Source: JBKBRC01 sp046292345
Lineage (GTDB): Bacteria; Bacteroidota; Rhodothermia; Rhodothermales; Rubricoccaceae
DNA length: 45,070 nt
Reading direction: 5' to 3'
NCBI GenBank assembly: GCA_046292345.1
Contig: JBKBRC010000021.1
Span: forward strand, 1 to 45,070
Part shown: piece after piece, positions 32,201 through 39,650 of the stretch
Layout: the number at the start of each line of letters is the position of its first letter
Position numbering within the stretch: the stretch's first letter is position 1
Position numbers and translations under genes: made by a program
The notes under the pieces: model-generated
The model's input: only the letters and a program-made list of their open reading frames with translations
What the model was told of the DNA's origin: nothing
The model's database searches: none

Positions 32201-32316
32201 CCGGCTACGACCCCGAGGTGAACGTGGGCGGCCAGCGCACGACCGTGCGCGGCTTCGACTTCGTCGAGACGCCCATCCCGCGCACGTTCGGCCTCTCCGT
32301 CTCCGCCTCCCTCTGA
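29278..32316 (+). CDS. SusC/RagA-type TonB-dependent outer-membrane transporter
   Basis: 1012 residues from the ATG at 29278. The signal peptide LLLVLCASASAAAQ is followed by a CarboxypepD-regulatory-like domain (YTLSGRVLDARQGAPLPGAT) at about residues 25-100. Then comes the plug with PRSVDQALAGKLPGVVVQQN and PLYIVDGVIVD, KGAAAAALYGSRANNGVVQI, and a long beta-barrel ending in PRTFGLSVSASL. It imports a nutrient across the outer membrane with TonB energy, together with a SusD lipoprotein lid, here encoded 22 bases downstream. No glycosidase, peptidase or sigma/anti-sigma pair is adjacent, so substrate (glycan, peptide or other) is unknown. Length and motifs are intact. Confidence 0.96.
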   Translation: MRSLRHAALLLVLCASASAAAQTSYTLSGRVLDARQGAPLPGATVLVEGTGAGAAADLDGQVRFSATLAPGTYTLRVSFTGYRTERRPLVLGAAAVVSFGEVRLAEDVLRSDEVVVTGTGVPTERRQLGNTIGTVDARDLQAAAPRSVDQALAGKLPGVVVQQNSGAAAGGVSIRLRGTGTVLGSADPLYIVDGVIVDNSSPNLIDLGGGGQNRLVDLNPEDIERVEVVKGAAAAALYGSRANNGVVQIFTRRGQTGAPRVTLQSSVSQSALRKRLAVNRAPFSRPVGVAGRTEVQRFDYQDDIFRGALGTQQYLSVSGGTAETTYFVSGGYLLNQGIVRGNAFERVSARARVGQALSRALRLSVGGAYASSGGSEIPNGGLAANYGALTGFIFGPNTVDIRPDPVTGVYGRGLVLANPLEVVEVYDFRQRTNRFTGDVQASYVASPALRFDYTLGLDTYEQAATAFIPRGTTAPGFPAGFARRAELTSTLVNHDLRARYQTRLGAVASTTLIGGTVEQDRSASVAAQGTDIPVGVRTIAGVAVPAAPGETRAQRVVAGLFAQQTFGVAGRLFLTAAGRVDASSAFGAANRWNAYPKVSASYAVSDEAFWRGALAGILPTARLRASYGETGGLTAIGPFDRFNRYVPVTYNNLPGFYPATQQGQPDIRPERQREIEVGADLGLAGGRAGLEVTYYSQRTTDLLLNRSLAPTTGFSNQLQNIGVLTNRGLEVLLRAQPVATNTAAWTMTATFATNRNVVSGIEGQVLQFPDAFGGFTAAVNGRALGVFYGSTYRRDADGNLLGQAVDRSGPVPVPLVQNGQPVLVPATRTPGGFLVDASGNQVYFAPAGPAGVIGDPNPDWTGSFINELEFGRVAFRVQLDASVGGDVFNFTRRLAANPNFGTLADYQREIEGEVLPGHFQRLFGTFEHWIEDGSFVKLRELTLTYRVPGAALPPGVQGLRVSAYGRNLLSFDNYSGYDPEVNVGGQRTTVRGFDFVETPIPRTFGLSVSASL

Positions 32317-32338
32317 CGCCCGCCGCCCCAGACTCCCC

Positions 32339-33676
32339 ATGTTCCGACGTCTCTTCTCCCCCCGCGCCGCGCGGCGGTCGGTGCTGGCCGGGCTCGCCCT
32401 GGCCGTCACGCTCGCCCTCGGCGGCTGCGACTTCGACCCCGTCAACCCCAACGCGGCCGACGACGCCGACGCGCTCGGCACGCGCGACGGCCTGCTCGCT
32501 TCGGCCGTGGGCCTGCAGCGCCTCTACAACGTGGACGCGTACGCGCCGCTCGTGCTCGTGCCGGCCGTGACGGCACGCGAGATCGCCATCAACCGCACGC
32601 TCATCAACCTCGAGGAGCTCGAGCAGGGCATGGGCAACCTGCCCAACACCAACAACAGCGTCGGGGCGCTCCACAGCAGCCTCTACCGCGTGATGGCGCT
32701 CGCGCAGGGCGTGCGGCAGGGCGCCGAGACCGTGCCGACGGTCGAGCCGGCGCTGCGGAGCGGGCTCGTCGCGCTGGCCAGCTTCTACCGCGCGGCGGCC
32801 ATCGGCGGGCTGGCGCAGAACTTCACGCACGTGGCCGTGCAGGCCGGCCCGGGCGCGGCGTTCGTGCCGCGCGAGCAGGCGTTCGCGCAGGCGGCGGCGC
32901 TGCTGGCCGAGGCCGAGCAGGTGCTCACGGCCACGCCCCCCAACGCGGCCTTCAACGCGACGCTGCCGCAGGGCTTCAACCTGCTCGCTTCGGTGCGCGC
33001 CTACCGCGCGCGCTACGAGCTCTTCGCCGGCAACTTCCAGGCGGCCATCGACGCGGCCGACCGCGTGGGCACGGCCACGTCGCGCTTCGCCTACACGGAC
33101 CTGGCGCCCAACCCCATCTTCAACGCCTTCTTCGTCGGCACGCCGAGCTACGCCGCGCGCGAGAACCTCGGGCTGCCCAGCGTTGAGCCCGGCGATGCGC
33201 GCGTGGCGATCTACACCACGCCCACACCCGGTGGCACGAGCACGCCCAACGGCTTCCCGACCGATCCGCTCGCGGGCTTCTTCGCCGCCGGCCGGCCGGT
33301 CGCTCTCCCGACGTTTCTTCCGGGCGAGCTCGCGCTCATCCGCGCCGAGGCACTCGTCCGGCTCGGGCGCCTGCCCGAGGCCGTCGTGCAGCTCAACGCG
33401 GTGCGTACCAAGACGGCCGCGCAGGACCCGTTCGGGGTCGGCGCTGGGCTGCCGCCCTACGCCGGCGCGGTGACGGAGGCCGCACTGCTCGGAGAGATCT
33501 ACTACCAGCGCGCCGCCGAGCTCTACCTCCAGGGCCTGCGGCTCAACGACCAGCGGCGTCTCGGGCAGCCCGGGCCTGCGGCAGGCAACCCGTTCGTGCG
33601 CAACCGCAACTTCTACCCGTTCCCGCTCCAGGAGCGCATCAACAACCCCAACACGCCCGCCGACCCGCCGGTCTGA
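32339..33676 (+). CDS. SusD/RagB family nutrient-binding lipoprotein
   Basis: 445 residues. The signal peptide ends in a lipobox LALGGC at about residues 26-31, so the protein is lipidated and surface-exposed as the lid of the SusC transporter. The TPR-like helical architecture is visible (ALRSGLVALASFYRAAAIGG; LRPEARAL-type helices such as LIRAEALVRLGRLPEAVVQL NAVR), and the C-terminal YYQRAAELYLQGLRLNDQRR with FYPFPLQER is the classic SusD ending. At 445 residues it is at the short side for SusD (often 480-600). The stop codon lies within a 13-bp tandem repeat. Confidence 0.93.
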   Translation: MFRRLFSPRAARRSVLAGLALAVTLALGGCDFDPVNPNAADDADALGTRDGLLASAVGLQRLYNVDAYAPLVLVPAVTAREIAINRTLINLEELEQGMGNLPNTNNSVGALHSSLYRVMALAQGVRQGAETVPTVEPALRSGLVALASFYRAAAIGGLAQNFTHVAVQAGPGAAFVPREQAFAQAAALLAEAEQVLTATPPNAAFNATLPQGFNLLASVRAYRARYELFAGNFQAAIDAADRVGTATSRFAYTDLAPNPIFNAFFVGTPSYAARENLGLPSVEPGDARVAIYTTPTPGGTSTPNGFPTDPLAGFFAAGRPVALPTFLPGELALIRAEALVRLGRLPEAVVQLNAVRTKTAAQDPFGVGAGLPPYAGAVTEAALLGEIYYQRAAELYLQGLRLNDQRRLGQPGPAAGNPFVRNRNFYPFPLQERINNPNTPADPPV

Positions 33677-33697
33677 CCCGCCGGTCTGACCCGCCGG
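33662..33697. repeat. 13-bp tandem repeat spanning the susD stop codon
   Basis: GACCCGCCGGTCT occurs at 33662-33674 and 33675-33687, then 10 bases of a third copy at 33688-33697. Each copy carries TGA across its junction, so the gene ends with repeated in-line stop codons. Confidence 0.9.
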
Positions 33698-33750
33698 GCC
33701 GAGCTCTCGGTCTGCCCTGCGGCTGGCCCGGTGCGCCTGCGCCACGACGC

Positions 33751-33788
33751 ACGCCGGCGCGGTGCCCTGAGGGGCGCTGCGCCGGTGT
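33751..33788. terminator. Probable bidirectional terminator between susD and obgE
   Basis: ACGCCGGCGCGG at 33751-33762 pairs with 33777-33788 apart from two mismatches, enclosing a 14-base loop. It lies between the convergent SusD and ObgE genes. There is no T-tract, so the call rests on the hairpin and its position. Confidence 0.4.
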
Positions 33789-33792
33789 GGTC

Positions 33793-34920
33793 TCACTCCT
33801 CGCCGTCGTCTCCCCCCCCCGTGTCGCGGGACGCTTCGTCCGGCGGATCGTCGCGCCAACGGACCGCGTATGCCGGCGCCTCGGGGCCCACGGGCGCCTC
33901 AGGGCCCACGGGCGCCTCGGCACGCGCGGCCTCGACGAGCGCGAACAGGCGCTCCTTGAGCGGCTCGAGCCCCTGCCGCGCGACGGCCGAGATCGGAAAC
34001 AGCTCCAGGTCTGCGGGCAGGCTCTGGCGGATGCTCCCGAGCCACGTCGGCGCCAGGTCCGGCGGGACGAGATCCATCTTCGTAAGCGCGAGCAGGCGCG
34101 GCTTGGCGAGCAGGTGCGGGCTGAACGCCTCGAGCTCGCGCAGCAGCACGCCCAGATCGGCCGCGGCGTCCTCGGTGTCGGCCGGGACGCAGAAGAGCAG
34201 CACCGCGTTGCGCTCGACGTGCTTCAGGAAGCGCGTGCCCAGGCCGCGCCCCTCGCTCGCGCCCTCGATCAGGCCCGGGATGTCGGCCATCACGAACGAG
34301 CGGTAGTCGCCGAGGTAGACCATGCCCAGGTTGGGCTCGAGCGTCGTGAACGGATAGTCGGCCACCTTGGGGCGCGCCGCCGAGAGGCTGCTGATGAGCG
34401 TGCTCTTTCCGGCGTTCGGGAAGCCGACCAGGCCGACGTCGGCGAGCAGCTTCAGCTCGAGCGTCACCTCGCGCTCCTCGCCCGGCTCGCCCGGCTGCGC
34501 GTACTGCGGCGCGCGGTTGGTGGGGCTCTTGAAATGGTTGTTGCCCAGCCCGCCGCGTCCGCCGCGGGCGAGCACGAGCCGCTGCCCGGCGCGCGTGATC
34601 TCGCCGAGGTAAGCGCCGGTGCCGGTCTCGCGCGCGACCGTGCCCAGCGGCACGCGCAGCACGACGTCCTCGGCAGACTTGCCTGTCTTGAGCGCCCCCT
34701 CGCCCGGCCTGCCGTGCTCGGCGAAGTGGTGGCGGTTGTAGCGCAGGTCGAGCAGCGTGTAGAGCGCCGGGTCGCCCTCGAGCACGACCGAGCCGCCGCG
34801 CCCGCCGTCGCCGCCGTCGGGGCCGCCGTGGGGCTCGTACTTGGCGCGGCGGAAGTGCGCGCTGCCCGCGCCGCCCTTGCCGCTGCGGACGGTGATGGTG
34901 ACGTAATCGACAAACTTCAC
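33793..34920 (-). CDS. obgE: GTPase Obg (CgtA)
   Basis: 375 residues from the ATG at 34920. The N-terminal Obg glycine-rich domain (TVRSGKGGAGSAHFRRAKY; GGPDGGDGGRGGSVV; FKSPTNRAPQYAQPGEPGEE) is followed by the G domain with GFPNAGKST (G1), TTLEPNLG (switch I), DIPGLIEGAS (G3), LTKMDLV (G4) and ISAVARQG (G5). Obg is a ribosome-associated GTPase involved in large-subunit assembly and stress control. The acidic tail (DDPPDEASRDTGGGDDGEE) is typical. Just before it, VGPEAPVGPEAP is a duplicated hexapeptide produced by an 18-bp DNA repeat. It is divergent from rnhA. Confidence 0.96.
   Translation of the reverse strand: MKFVDYVTITVRSGKGGAGSAHFRRAKYEPHGGPDGGDGGRGGSVVLEGDPALYTLLDLRYNRHHFAEHGRPGEGALKTGKSAEDVVLRVPLGTVARETGTGAYLGEITRAGQRLVLARGGRGGLGNNHFKSPTNRAPQYAQPGEPGEEREVTLELKLLADVGLVGFPNAGKSTLISSLSAARPKVADYPFTTLEPNLGMVYLGDYRSFVMADIPGLIEGASEGRGLGTRFLKHVERNAVLLFCVPADTEDAAADLGVLLRELEAFSPHLLAKPRLLALTKMDLVPPDLAPTWLGSIRQSLPADLELFPISAVARQGLEPLKERLFALVEAARAEAPVGPEAPVGPEAPAYAVRWRDDPPDEASRDTGGGDDGEE
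33884..33919. repeat. 18-bp in-frame tandem duplication inside obgE
   Basis: The unit at 33884-33901 recurs at 33902-33919 with one difference at the last base. It encodes the six-residue repeat in the linker between the G domain and acidic tail of Obg, where a length change is tolerable. Confidence 0.9.
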
Positions 34921-34951
34921 AGGCGCGTGCGGATGGACCCGGGGGGGCCGG

Positions 34952-34960
34952 GTAACTTAG
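34952..34960 (+). promoter_or_regulatory. Promoter -7-like element upstream of rnhA
   Basis: GTAACTTAG includes TAACTTAG, which matches TAnnTTTG at 7 of 8 positions. It lies 80 bases before the rnhA start in the region shared with the divergent obgE gene. Confidence 0.35.
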
Positions 34961-35039
34961 GCGACCCGCCGCGCGCGCGCTGCCTATCCGCCGTGAATGC
35001 GCAGCGCGCGCCGCTCGCAACCGGTCCGGTCCCACGCCT

Positions 35040-35504
35040 GTGAAACACGTCACGCTCTACACCGACGGCGCCTGCTCCGGAAACCCCGGCCCCGGCGGCT
35101 GGGCCGCCCTGCTGCGCACCGGCACCCCACCCGACGTGCGGGAGCGCGTGCTGAGCGGGGCCGAGCCCGAGACGACCAACAACCGCATGGAGCTGCGCGC
35201 CGTCATCGAGGGCCTCGAGGCGCTCGCAGAGCCCTGCCGCGTGGACGTGCACTCGGACAGCGCCTACATCGTCAACGCCTTCAACGAGCGCTGGATCGAG
35301 GGCTGGAAGCGCCGCGGCTGGACGACCGCCGGCAAGCAGCCCGTCAAGAACCGCGACCTCTGGGAGCGGCTCGAGGCGCTCACGCGCGCGCATCACGTCC
35401 GCTTCGTGAAGGTCAGAGGACACGCAGACGACGCCGACAACAACCGCGTGGACGGCCTCGCCGCCGAGGCCATGCGCACGCTCATGGCTTCCTCAGCCGC
35501 CTAG
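35040..35504 (+). CDS. rnhA: Ribonuclease HI
   Basis: 154 residues from a GTG at 35040, the usual length for bacterial RNase HI, which removes RNA from RNA-DNA hybrids. The four acidic catalytic residues are present: D9 (YTDGACSGNPGPGGW), E51 (TNNRMELRAV), D73 (HSDSAYIV) and D138 (VDGLA), with the assisting histidine in KVRGHADD. The basic protrusion (NERWIEGWKRRGWTTAGKQP) for hybrid binding is also there. It stands alone between divergent obgE and convergent DUF1206. Confidence 0.96.
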   Translation: MKHVTLYTDGACSGNPGPGGWAALLRTGTPPDVRERVLSGAEPETTNNRMELRAVIEGLEALAEPCRVDVHSDSAYIVNAFNERWIEGWKRRGWTTAGKQPVKNRDLWERLEALTRAHHVRFVKVRGHADDADNNRVDGLAAEAMRTLMASSAA

Positions 35505-35527
35505 GACGCGCGCAGGGCTGCCCGCGT

Positions 35528-36424
35528 TCAGGAGCGCTCGCGCGCAGGAGTGCCCGCCCCAGGCCATGCCCACCCGTCGGCCGGCCGCCCCTCCACGACG
35601 CGGCCCACCGACGTGTCGAAGCGCGCGTAGCGGGCCAGCGAAAAGCAGTACACGCCGTAGGCTGCGAACCCGAGCGCCGTCACGACGAGCAGTGCCGTGC
35701 CGTAGGGCTGCGCCGCGACCTCGCCGAGGGCGTCGCCCAGACCGCGGACCTCGTCCGGGTCCGTCTGCCACGCTGCGACCACCAGGAACGCGCCGATGAT
35801 CGCGAACACGACGGCGCGCGCGGCCAGCCCGGCCCGCGCCACCCAGCACGCGAGCCGCTGCTCGCCCTCGCTCATCTCGGCTGTGCGGTGCGGCTCCAGC
35901 GGGTCCTTGACGAAGCCCTGGTAAAGCTGGAACCCTGCCACGCCGAAGAATGCCACCCCAAGCCCGCCGATGAGCCACACGCCCCCCGGCCACGCGAGCA
36001 CGACGGCCGTCAGCGCCTGCTCGGCGCCGTCGCCCTCGCCGGCGTCATAGCCGAGCGCGAGGTAGACCGCATAGCCGGCAAAGAGCAGGTGCGTCGTGCC
36101 GGTCGAGACGTAGCCGAGGCGCTTGCTCCATCCCTTGAGGCCGCCCTCGCCGTCGGCCGGGAAAAGCGCCGACCCGATGATGCGCCACAGACCGTAGCAC
36201 GCCAGCCCGACGGCCGTCGCCACGAGCAGCACCTCGTTGAGCGGCGCGTCCACCAGTTCCTCGATCACTCCGGCCGGCCCTTTGGCATCGCGCCCGGCGC
36301 TCACGGCCCGCACCGAGAGCCCGCCGATGAGCAGGTACACGATGCCTTTGGCTATGAAGCCGACTCGCGCAGCGCGGTCGAGCACGGTCACGGCAACTCG
36401 GGCAGTCTCGGAAGCGCGGTGCAC
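35528..36424 (-). CDS. DUF1206 integral membrane protein
   Basis: 298 residues from a GTG at 36424. Six membrane helices are arranged as three repeats of a two-helix unit, each opening with an Arg/Gly-rich start: ARVGFIAKGIVYLLIGGLSV, LGYVSTGTTHLLFAGYAVYL and ARAGLAARAVVFAIIGAFLV, which is the DUF1206 pattern. The function of the family is not established. The C-terminal tail is Pro/Ala-rich and soluble. It converges with rnhA 23 bases away and has its own upstream gap of 72 bases to the yigZ gene. Confidence 0.85.
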   Translation of the reverse strand: MHRASETARVAVTVLDRAARVGFIAKGIVYLLIGGLSVRAVSAGRDAKGPAGVIEELVDAPLNEVLLVATAVGLACYGLWRIIGSALFPADGEGGLKGWSKRLGYVSTGTTHLLFAGYAVYLALGYDAGEGDGAEQALTAVVLAWPGGVWLIGGLGVAFFGVAGFQLYQGFVKDPLEPHRTAEMSEGEQRLACWVARAGLAARAVVFAIIGAFLVVAAWQTDPDEVRGLGDALGEVAAQPYGTALLVVTALGFAAYGVYCFSLARYARFDTSVGRVVEGRPADGWAWPGAGTPARERS

Positions 36425-36496
36425 GGGGTGGCGGCGATGCTGAGCGGGCCGCTCTGAACGCCAGACGTGCCGCGGGGTGCCGGGCGTCTCTCGCAG

Positions 36497-37162
36497 TCAG
36501 TCTTCGCCGGCCGCCCGGGCTTCCACCCGCACCCGCCCGGCGGTAGCCTCCGCCAGCGCACGCCCGAGGGCGGCGACACGCGACCGGGGCACGAGCGCCC
36601 GCAGCGACGCCCCGTCGGCCGAGTACACCGTCTCGCCGGCTTCGGCGCCGGCTAGGGCCAGGGCGCGCAGGACGGCCGCCGTGTCTGCAAACCCGAAGCG
36701 CACGGGCACGGGCACGCGTACGACCCGCCACTCGGCCGGCGCTGCGTCCAGTGCCCGCGCCGCCGCCTCGGCGTAGGCGCGCGCGAGCCCGCCCGTCCCG
36801 AGCTTCGTCCCGCCATAGTAGCGCGTCACGACGACGAGCGTATCGGTCAGTCCGCGCCCGGCAATTTCGCGCAGGACGGGCGGGCCGGAGGACCCTGCGG
36901 GCTCGCCGTCGTCGCTGGCGCGCTGCCGGTCGCCGGCCGGGCCGAGGCGGTAGGCCCACACGTGGTGCGTGGCGGCATGCTCGCGCCGCCGCACGGCCGC
37001 GAGCACGGCCATCGCCTCCTCCTCGGAGGTCACCGGGTACGCCTCGCCGATGAAACGGGAGCCCTTCGTTTTGGGCGGCTCGGCACGGGCTGCCGCCGCG
37101 AGCGCGCGGTAGCGGTCCGCCCCGGGTGCCGCCTGCGTCGCCGCGCCCGGGCGGGCCGTCAT
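36497..37162 (-). CDS. YigZ/IMPACT family protein
   Basis: 221 residues. The ATG at 37162 overlaps the clpS stop as ATGA (37159-37162). KGSRFIGEAYPVTSEEEAMA, HHVWAYRLG, SDDGEPAGSSGPPVLREI and TRYYGGTKLGTGGLARAY form the UPF0029 N-terminal domain. The C-terminal ~70 residues are the DUF1949-type ferredoxin-like domain. Bacterial YigZ proteins are of uncertain function, and their eukaryotic relative IMPACT modulates the Gcn1-Gcn2 translation stress pathway. It is the last gene in the psd-pssA-purS-clpS run. Confidence 0.93.
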   Translation of the reverse strand: MTARPGAATQAAPGADRYRALAAAARAEPPKTKGSRFIGEAYPVTSEEEAMAVLAAVRRREHAATHHVWAYRLGPAGDRQRASDDGEPAGSSGPPVLREIAGRGLTDTLVVVTRYYGGTKLGTGGLARAYAEAAARALDAAPAEWRVVRVPVPVRFGFADTAAVLRALALAGAEAGETVYSADGASLRALVPRSRVAALGRALAEATAGRVRVEARAAGED

Positions 37163-37467
37163 CCCTCGATCTGCGTGATGAGCTCGATCTCGCGCAGCAC
37201 GTCCTGCACGCGCAGGCACTCCTCCACCTCGCCCTCGAAGACGCGGTCGCGTCCCTGCGTGTGGATCGTCCAGGCGTGCTGCTCGGCGCGAGCCGCCGAG
37301 CAGCCGGTCGCGCGCATGAGCTGCACGATCACTTCGTCGAACGTGTGCTCGTCGTCGTTGAACACGATCACGCGCCACAGGCGATCGAGCGCCGTCTCGT
37401 CGGTGGTAGCTACGGCTTCTTCGGTCAGTACGTCGGGATCGGCGGGATGCGCAAGAAACGGGCGCAT
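37159..37467 (-). CDS. clpS: ATP-dependent Clp protease adaptor ClpS
   Basis: 102 residues. ClpS delivers N-degron substrates to ClpAP/ClpCP. WRVIVFNDDEHTFDEVIVQL is the hallmark (NDD..T), followed by MRATGCSAARAEQHAWTIHT and GRDRVFEGEVEECLRVQDVL. The N-terminal ~25 residues are a flexible extension (HPADPDVLTEEAVATTDETA). It overlaps yigZ by 4 bases and starts 49 bases after purS. Confidence 0.95.
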   Translation of the reverse strand: MRPFLAHPADPDVLTEEAVATTDETALDRLWRVIVFNDDEHTFDEVIVQLMRATGCSAARAEQHAWTIHTQGRDRVFEGEVEECLRVQDVLREIELITQIEG

Positions 37468-37516
37468 GGCGTCGGTCTGCGAGCGGACGAAAGGGGCGGA
37501 GGGCTCCGTTAGCGGC

Positions 37517-37798
37517 TCAGGCCGGCTGCACAGGCAGCGCGGCCGTCTCTACGGCTTCAACGGCCTCGACGGCGAAATTCTCCGTGACCGGGTTGGCGAG
37601 CAGGCGCTCGCACGCCGTGCGCGCCGTCGCCTCGGCCGCGGCCGCGTCGGGCGCGTCGATGAGCAGTTCGATGGCCCGCCCGGTGCGCACCTCGCGCACG
37701 TCGGCGTGGCCCAGGTCGGTCAGGGCGCGGGCAATGGCCTTGCCCTGCGGGTCGAGGATGGACGGGCGGAGCGTGACGCGGACGGCGACGCGGTACAT
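37517..37798 (-). CDS. purS: Phosphoribosylformylglycinamidine synthase subunit PurS
   Basis: 93 residues from the ATG at 37798. PurS bridges PurL and PurQ in the three-part FGAM synthase of purine biosynthesis. VAVRVTLRPSILDPQGKAIA is the conserved start and VREVRTGRAIELLID the second strand-helix unit. A C-terminal Ala/Val/Glu extension goes past the usual ~80-85 residues. The ATG shares its A with the pssA stop (TGATG). purQ and purL are not adjacent, so this subunit is separated from its partners. Confidence 0.93.
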   Translation of the reverse strand: MYRVAVRVTLRPSILDPQGKAIARALTDLGHADVREVRTGRAIELLIDAPDAAAAEATARTACERLLANPVTENFAVEAVEAVETAALPVQPA

Positions 37799-38682
37799 CA
37801 GGACGGGGGGTGCGAGGAATCGGGCGGGGAGTTTGGACGGGGCACGGCCGGCTCGCCGGGTGGCTCCCCCGAGCGGCGGGGCTCGTACGTGGCCACGCGG
37901 AACGCCCACACAACGGCCGCGCCCAGCCCGTACGAAAGGTACGCTGCGGCCATAACCAGCAGCCCGACTTCGCGCAGCGTGAGCGTGAGCACGAGCCCGA
38001 GTGCGAAGAAGAGGAAGCGCCTGGGGTAGGCGCGCAGGTTGTGGCGGTTGGGCTGCGGCAGAGCCGGGAAGCGCACAGGCGAGACCATCAGCAGCGACAC
38101 CGCCACGACGACCGTGAGCAGGATCGGCAGGCGCCCGCCGTCGAGGCCGGCAAACCACGTGTCGTCCTGAAAGGTGAGGATGAACGCGACGATGGTGCCG
38201 GCCGCCGCCGGGATCGGCAGGCCCACGAAGTGGTCTTTCTTGATGCCGTCATCGGCGAGCGTGTTGAAGCGGGCCAGGCGCACCGCTCCTGCGATGGCCG
38301 GCAGCGCCGAGATGAACGCGCCCGCCGGGAAGTCGCGCAGGCCGATCGAGAAGAGCAGAAACGACGGCGCGGCGCCGAACGAGACGACGTCGGCAAGCGA
38401 GTCGAGTTGGAGACCGAAGGCGGAGTCGGCGCCGGCCCAGCGCGCCACCATGCCGTCGAAGACGTCGAAGAGCGCCGCGAGCACGATCAGCCACGCGGCC
38501 ACCTCGAGGTTGCCCAGGCTTGCCTGCACGACCGAGAAGTACCCGCTGAGCAGGTTGCCCAGCGTGAACGCCGAAGGCACGGCCACCGGCGGAATGCGGT
38601 GAAGCCGGCGCCGGCGGCGGGCAATCATGCGCCCGCGGCGCGGCGCGGCGGCGGCCCCGGCGCCCGTGCGGCCAGCGTTCAT
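37798..38682 (-). CDS. pssA: CDP-diacylglycerol--serine O-phosphatidyltransferase
   Basis: 294 residues from the ATG at 38682, which overlaps the psd stop as ATGA; MIARRRRRL at 38628 is a weaker alternative. FDGMVARWAGADSAFGLQLD followed by SLADVVSFG is the CDP-alcohol phosphatidyltransferase motif DGxxARxxxxxxxxGxxxDxxxD. About seven to eight membrane helices follow (VFSVVQ-type start AFTLGNLLSGYFSVV; LPILLTVVVAVSLLMV; LGLVLTLTLREVGLLVMAA). It makes phosphatidylserine, which the adjacent psd product decarboxylates to phosphatidylethanolamine. The last ~30 residues are Pro-rich and soluble. Confidence 0.95.
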   Translation of the reverse strand: MNAGRTGAGAAAAPRRGRMIARRRRRLHRIPPVAVPSAFTLGNLLSGYFSVVQASLGNLEVAAWLIVLAALFDVFDGMVARWAGADSAFGLQLDSLADVVSFGAAPSFLLFSIGLRDFPAGAFISALPAIAGAVRLARFNTLADDGIKKDHFVGLPIPAAAGTIVAFILTFQDDTWFAGLDGGRLPILLTVVVAVSLLMVSPVRFPALPQPNRHNLRAYPRRFLFFALGLVLTLTLREVGLLVMAAAYLSYGLGAAVVWAFRVATYEPRRSGEPPGEPAVPRPNSPPDSSHPPS

Positions 38683-39341
38683 GCCTCCGGTGCAGGCAGG
38701 ATGCGGCCGATCACAGTCTCGCCCGCCACGACGCGCTGCCCGACGGTGACGAGCAGCGGCACGTGCGGCGGCACGAGCACGTCCATGCGCGAGCCGAATT
38801 TGACGATGCCGTAGCGCTCGCCCGCAGCCAGACGCCGCCCCACGGGCGCGTCGTAGACGATGCGCCGCGCAACGGCGCCGGCGATTTGCTTGAACAGCAC
38901 CGGCACGCCCTTCTCGTGCCGCAGGCCCACCTCCGAGCGCTCGTTCTTCTCGCTCGCCTTCGGGTGCCACGCGACCAGGTAGTCGCCCGGCACGTAGCGC
39001 TCGAACTCGACCACGCCCGCCGCAGGCGCGCGGTTGACGTGCACGTCGAGCGGCGAGAGGAAGATAGAGACGCGCTGCGCCGGCCCGCCCAGGTAGAGCG
39101 GCTCGTGCTCCTCGACAATCTCGACCACGCGCCCGTCGGCCGGCGCGAGCAGCACGTCGGGGTCGGCGGGCGGCCTGCGCTCGGGGTCGCGGAAGAACCA
39201 GAGCGTGAAGCCAGCCGCAAGCGCGCCGGTGGCGGCCAGCGCCGCCCCCCCCGGGCCGCCGACGCGCCGCCCGAGGGCGGCGAGGGTGGCGCCGAGCGCG
39301 GCCGAGCCAATGATGAGGTTTCGTCCTTCGGGAGCAAACAC
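38679..39341 (-). CDS. psd: Phosphatidylserine decarboxylase (short, PSD-A type)
   Basis: 220 residues from a GTG at 39341 (MFAPEGRN). One N-terminal membrane segment (LAATGALAAGFTLWFF) is followed by the Psd core: LLAPADGRVVEIVEE, IFLSPLDVHVNRAPAAG (catalytic Asp and His), WHPKASEKNERSEVGL, and IVKFGSRMDVLVPP. The Gly-Ser bond in FGS is the self-cleavage site that creates the pyruvoyl group; LGST in E. coli becomes FGS in this family. It is the first gene of the lipid operon, with a -7-like element at 39404. Confidence 0.95.
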   Translation of the reverse strand: MFAPEGRNLIIGSAALGATLAALGRRVGGPGGAALAATGALAAGFTLWFFRDPERRPPADPDVLLAPADGRVVEIVEEHEPLYLGGPAQRVSIFLSPLDVHVNRAPAAGVVEFERYVPGDYLVAWHPKASEKNERSEVGLRHEKGVPVLFKQIAGAVARRIVYDAPVGRRLAAGERYGIVKFGSRMDVLVPPHVPLLVTVGQRVVAGETVIGRILPAPEA

Positions 39342-39403
39342 GGGTAGGGGGACTGGCGAGACAGGGCCGGAGGAGGGGCGCTACCCGCCGCGGCGGGGCA
39401 CGT

Positions 39404-39412
39404 CGAAAGTAC
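39404..39412 (-). promoter_or_regulatory. Promoter -7-like element of the psd operon
   Basis: On the minus strand GTACTTTCG includes TACTTTCG, 7 of 8 to TAnnTTTG, 63 bases before the psd start. It shares the GTAnnTT core with elements at 29224, 34952, 42679 and 44503. Confidence 0.4.
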
Positions 39413-39482
39413 GGCCCGGTGCAGCCGGGGTTCGCGCCGCGCGGCATTCTCGCGCGAAACGCTCACGTGTTTGCCGGAACGC

Positions 39483-39519
39483 GAAGAGCCCGCAGGCGCC
39501 TCGTGCCTGCGGGCTCTTC
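39483..39519. terminator. Strong intrinsic terminator in a non-coding region
   Basis: A 15-bp perfect stem (39483-39497 with 39505-39519) and a 7-base loop. AAGAGCCCGCAGGC is followed on the other side by GCCTGCGGGCTCTT. No annotated gene ends close to it on either strand, so it implies an unannotated transcript reading in from the right or the left. Confidence 0.8.
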
Positions 39520-39606
39520 TGGATCGGTGACCGGACCGGCGCCGGAGCGTCAACTCGGGCCGGGCCGTTGCCGGGGCCGTCGGGTCTTCGTTTCGGCGCC
39601 GCTCGC

Positions 39607-39650
39607 CCCTTGCGGGCAAGGCCCTTGCGGGCAAGGCCCTTGCGGGCAGG
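39607..39650. repeat. 15-bp tandem repeat, three copies
   Basis: CCCTTGCGGGCAAGG occurs at 39607 and 39622, and a copy lacking one base at 39637-39650. Each unit is itself an inverted repeat (CCTTGC/GCAAGG around CGG), so the array can form alternative hairpins. It is in non-coding DNA. Confidence 0.9.
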
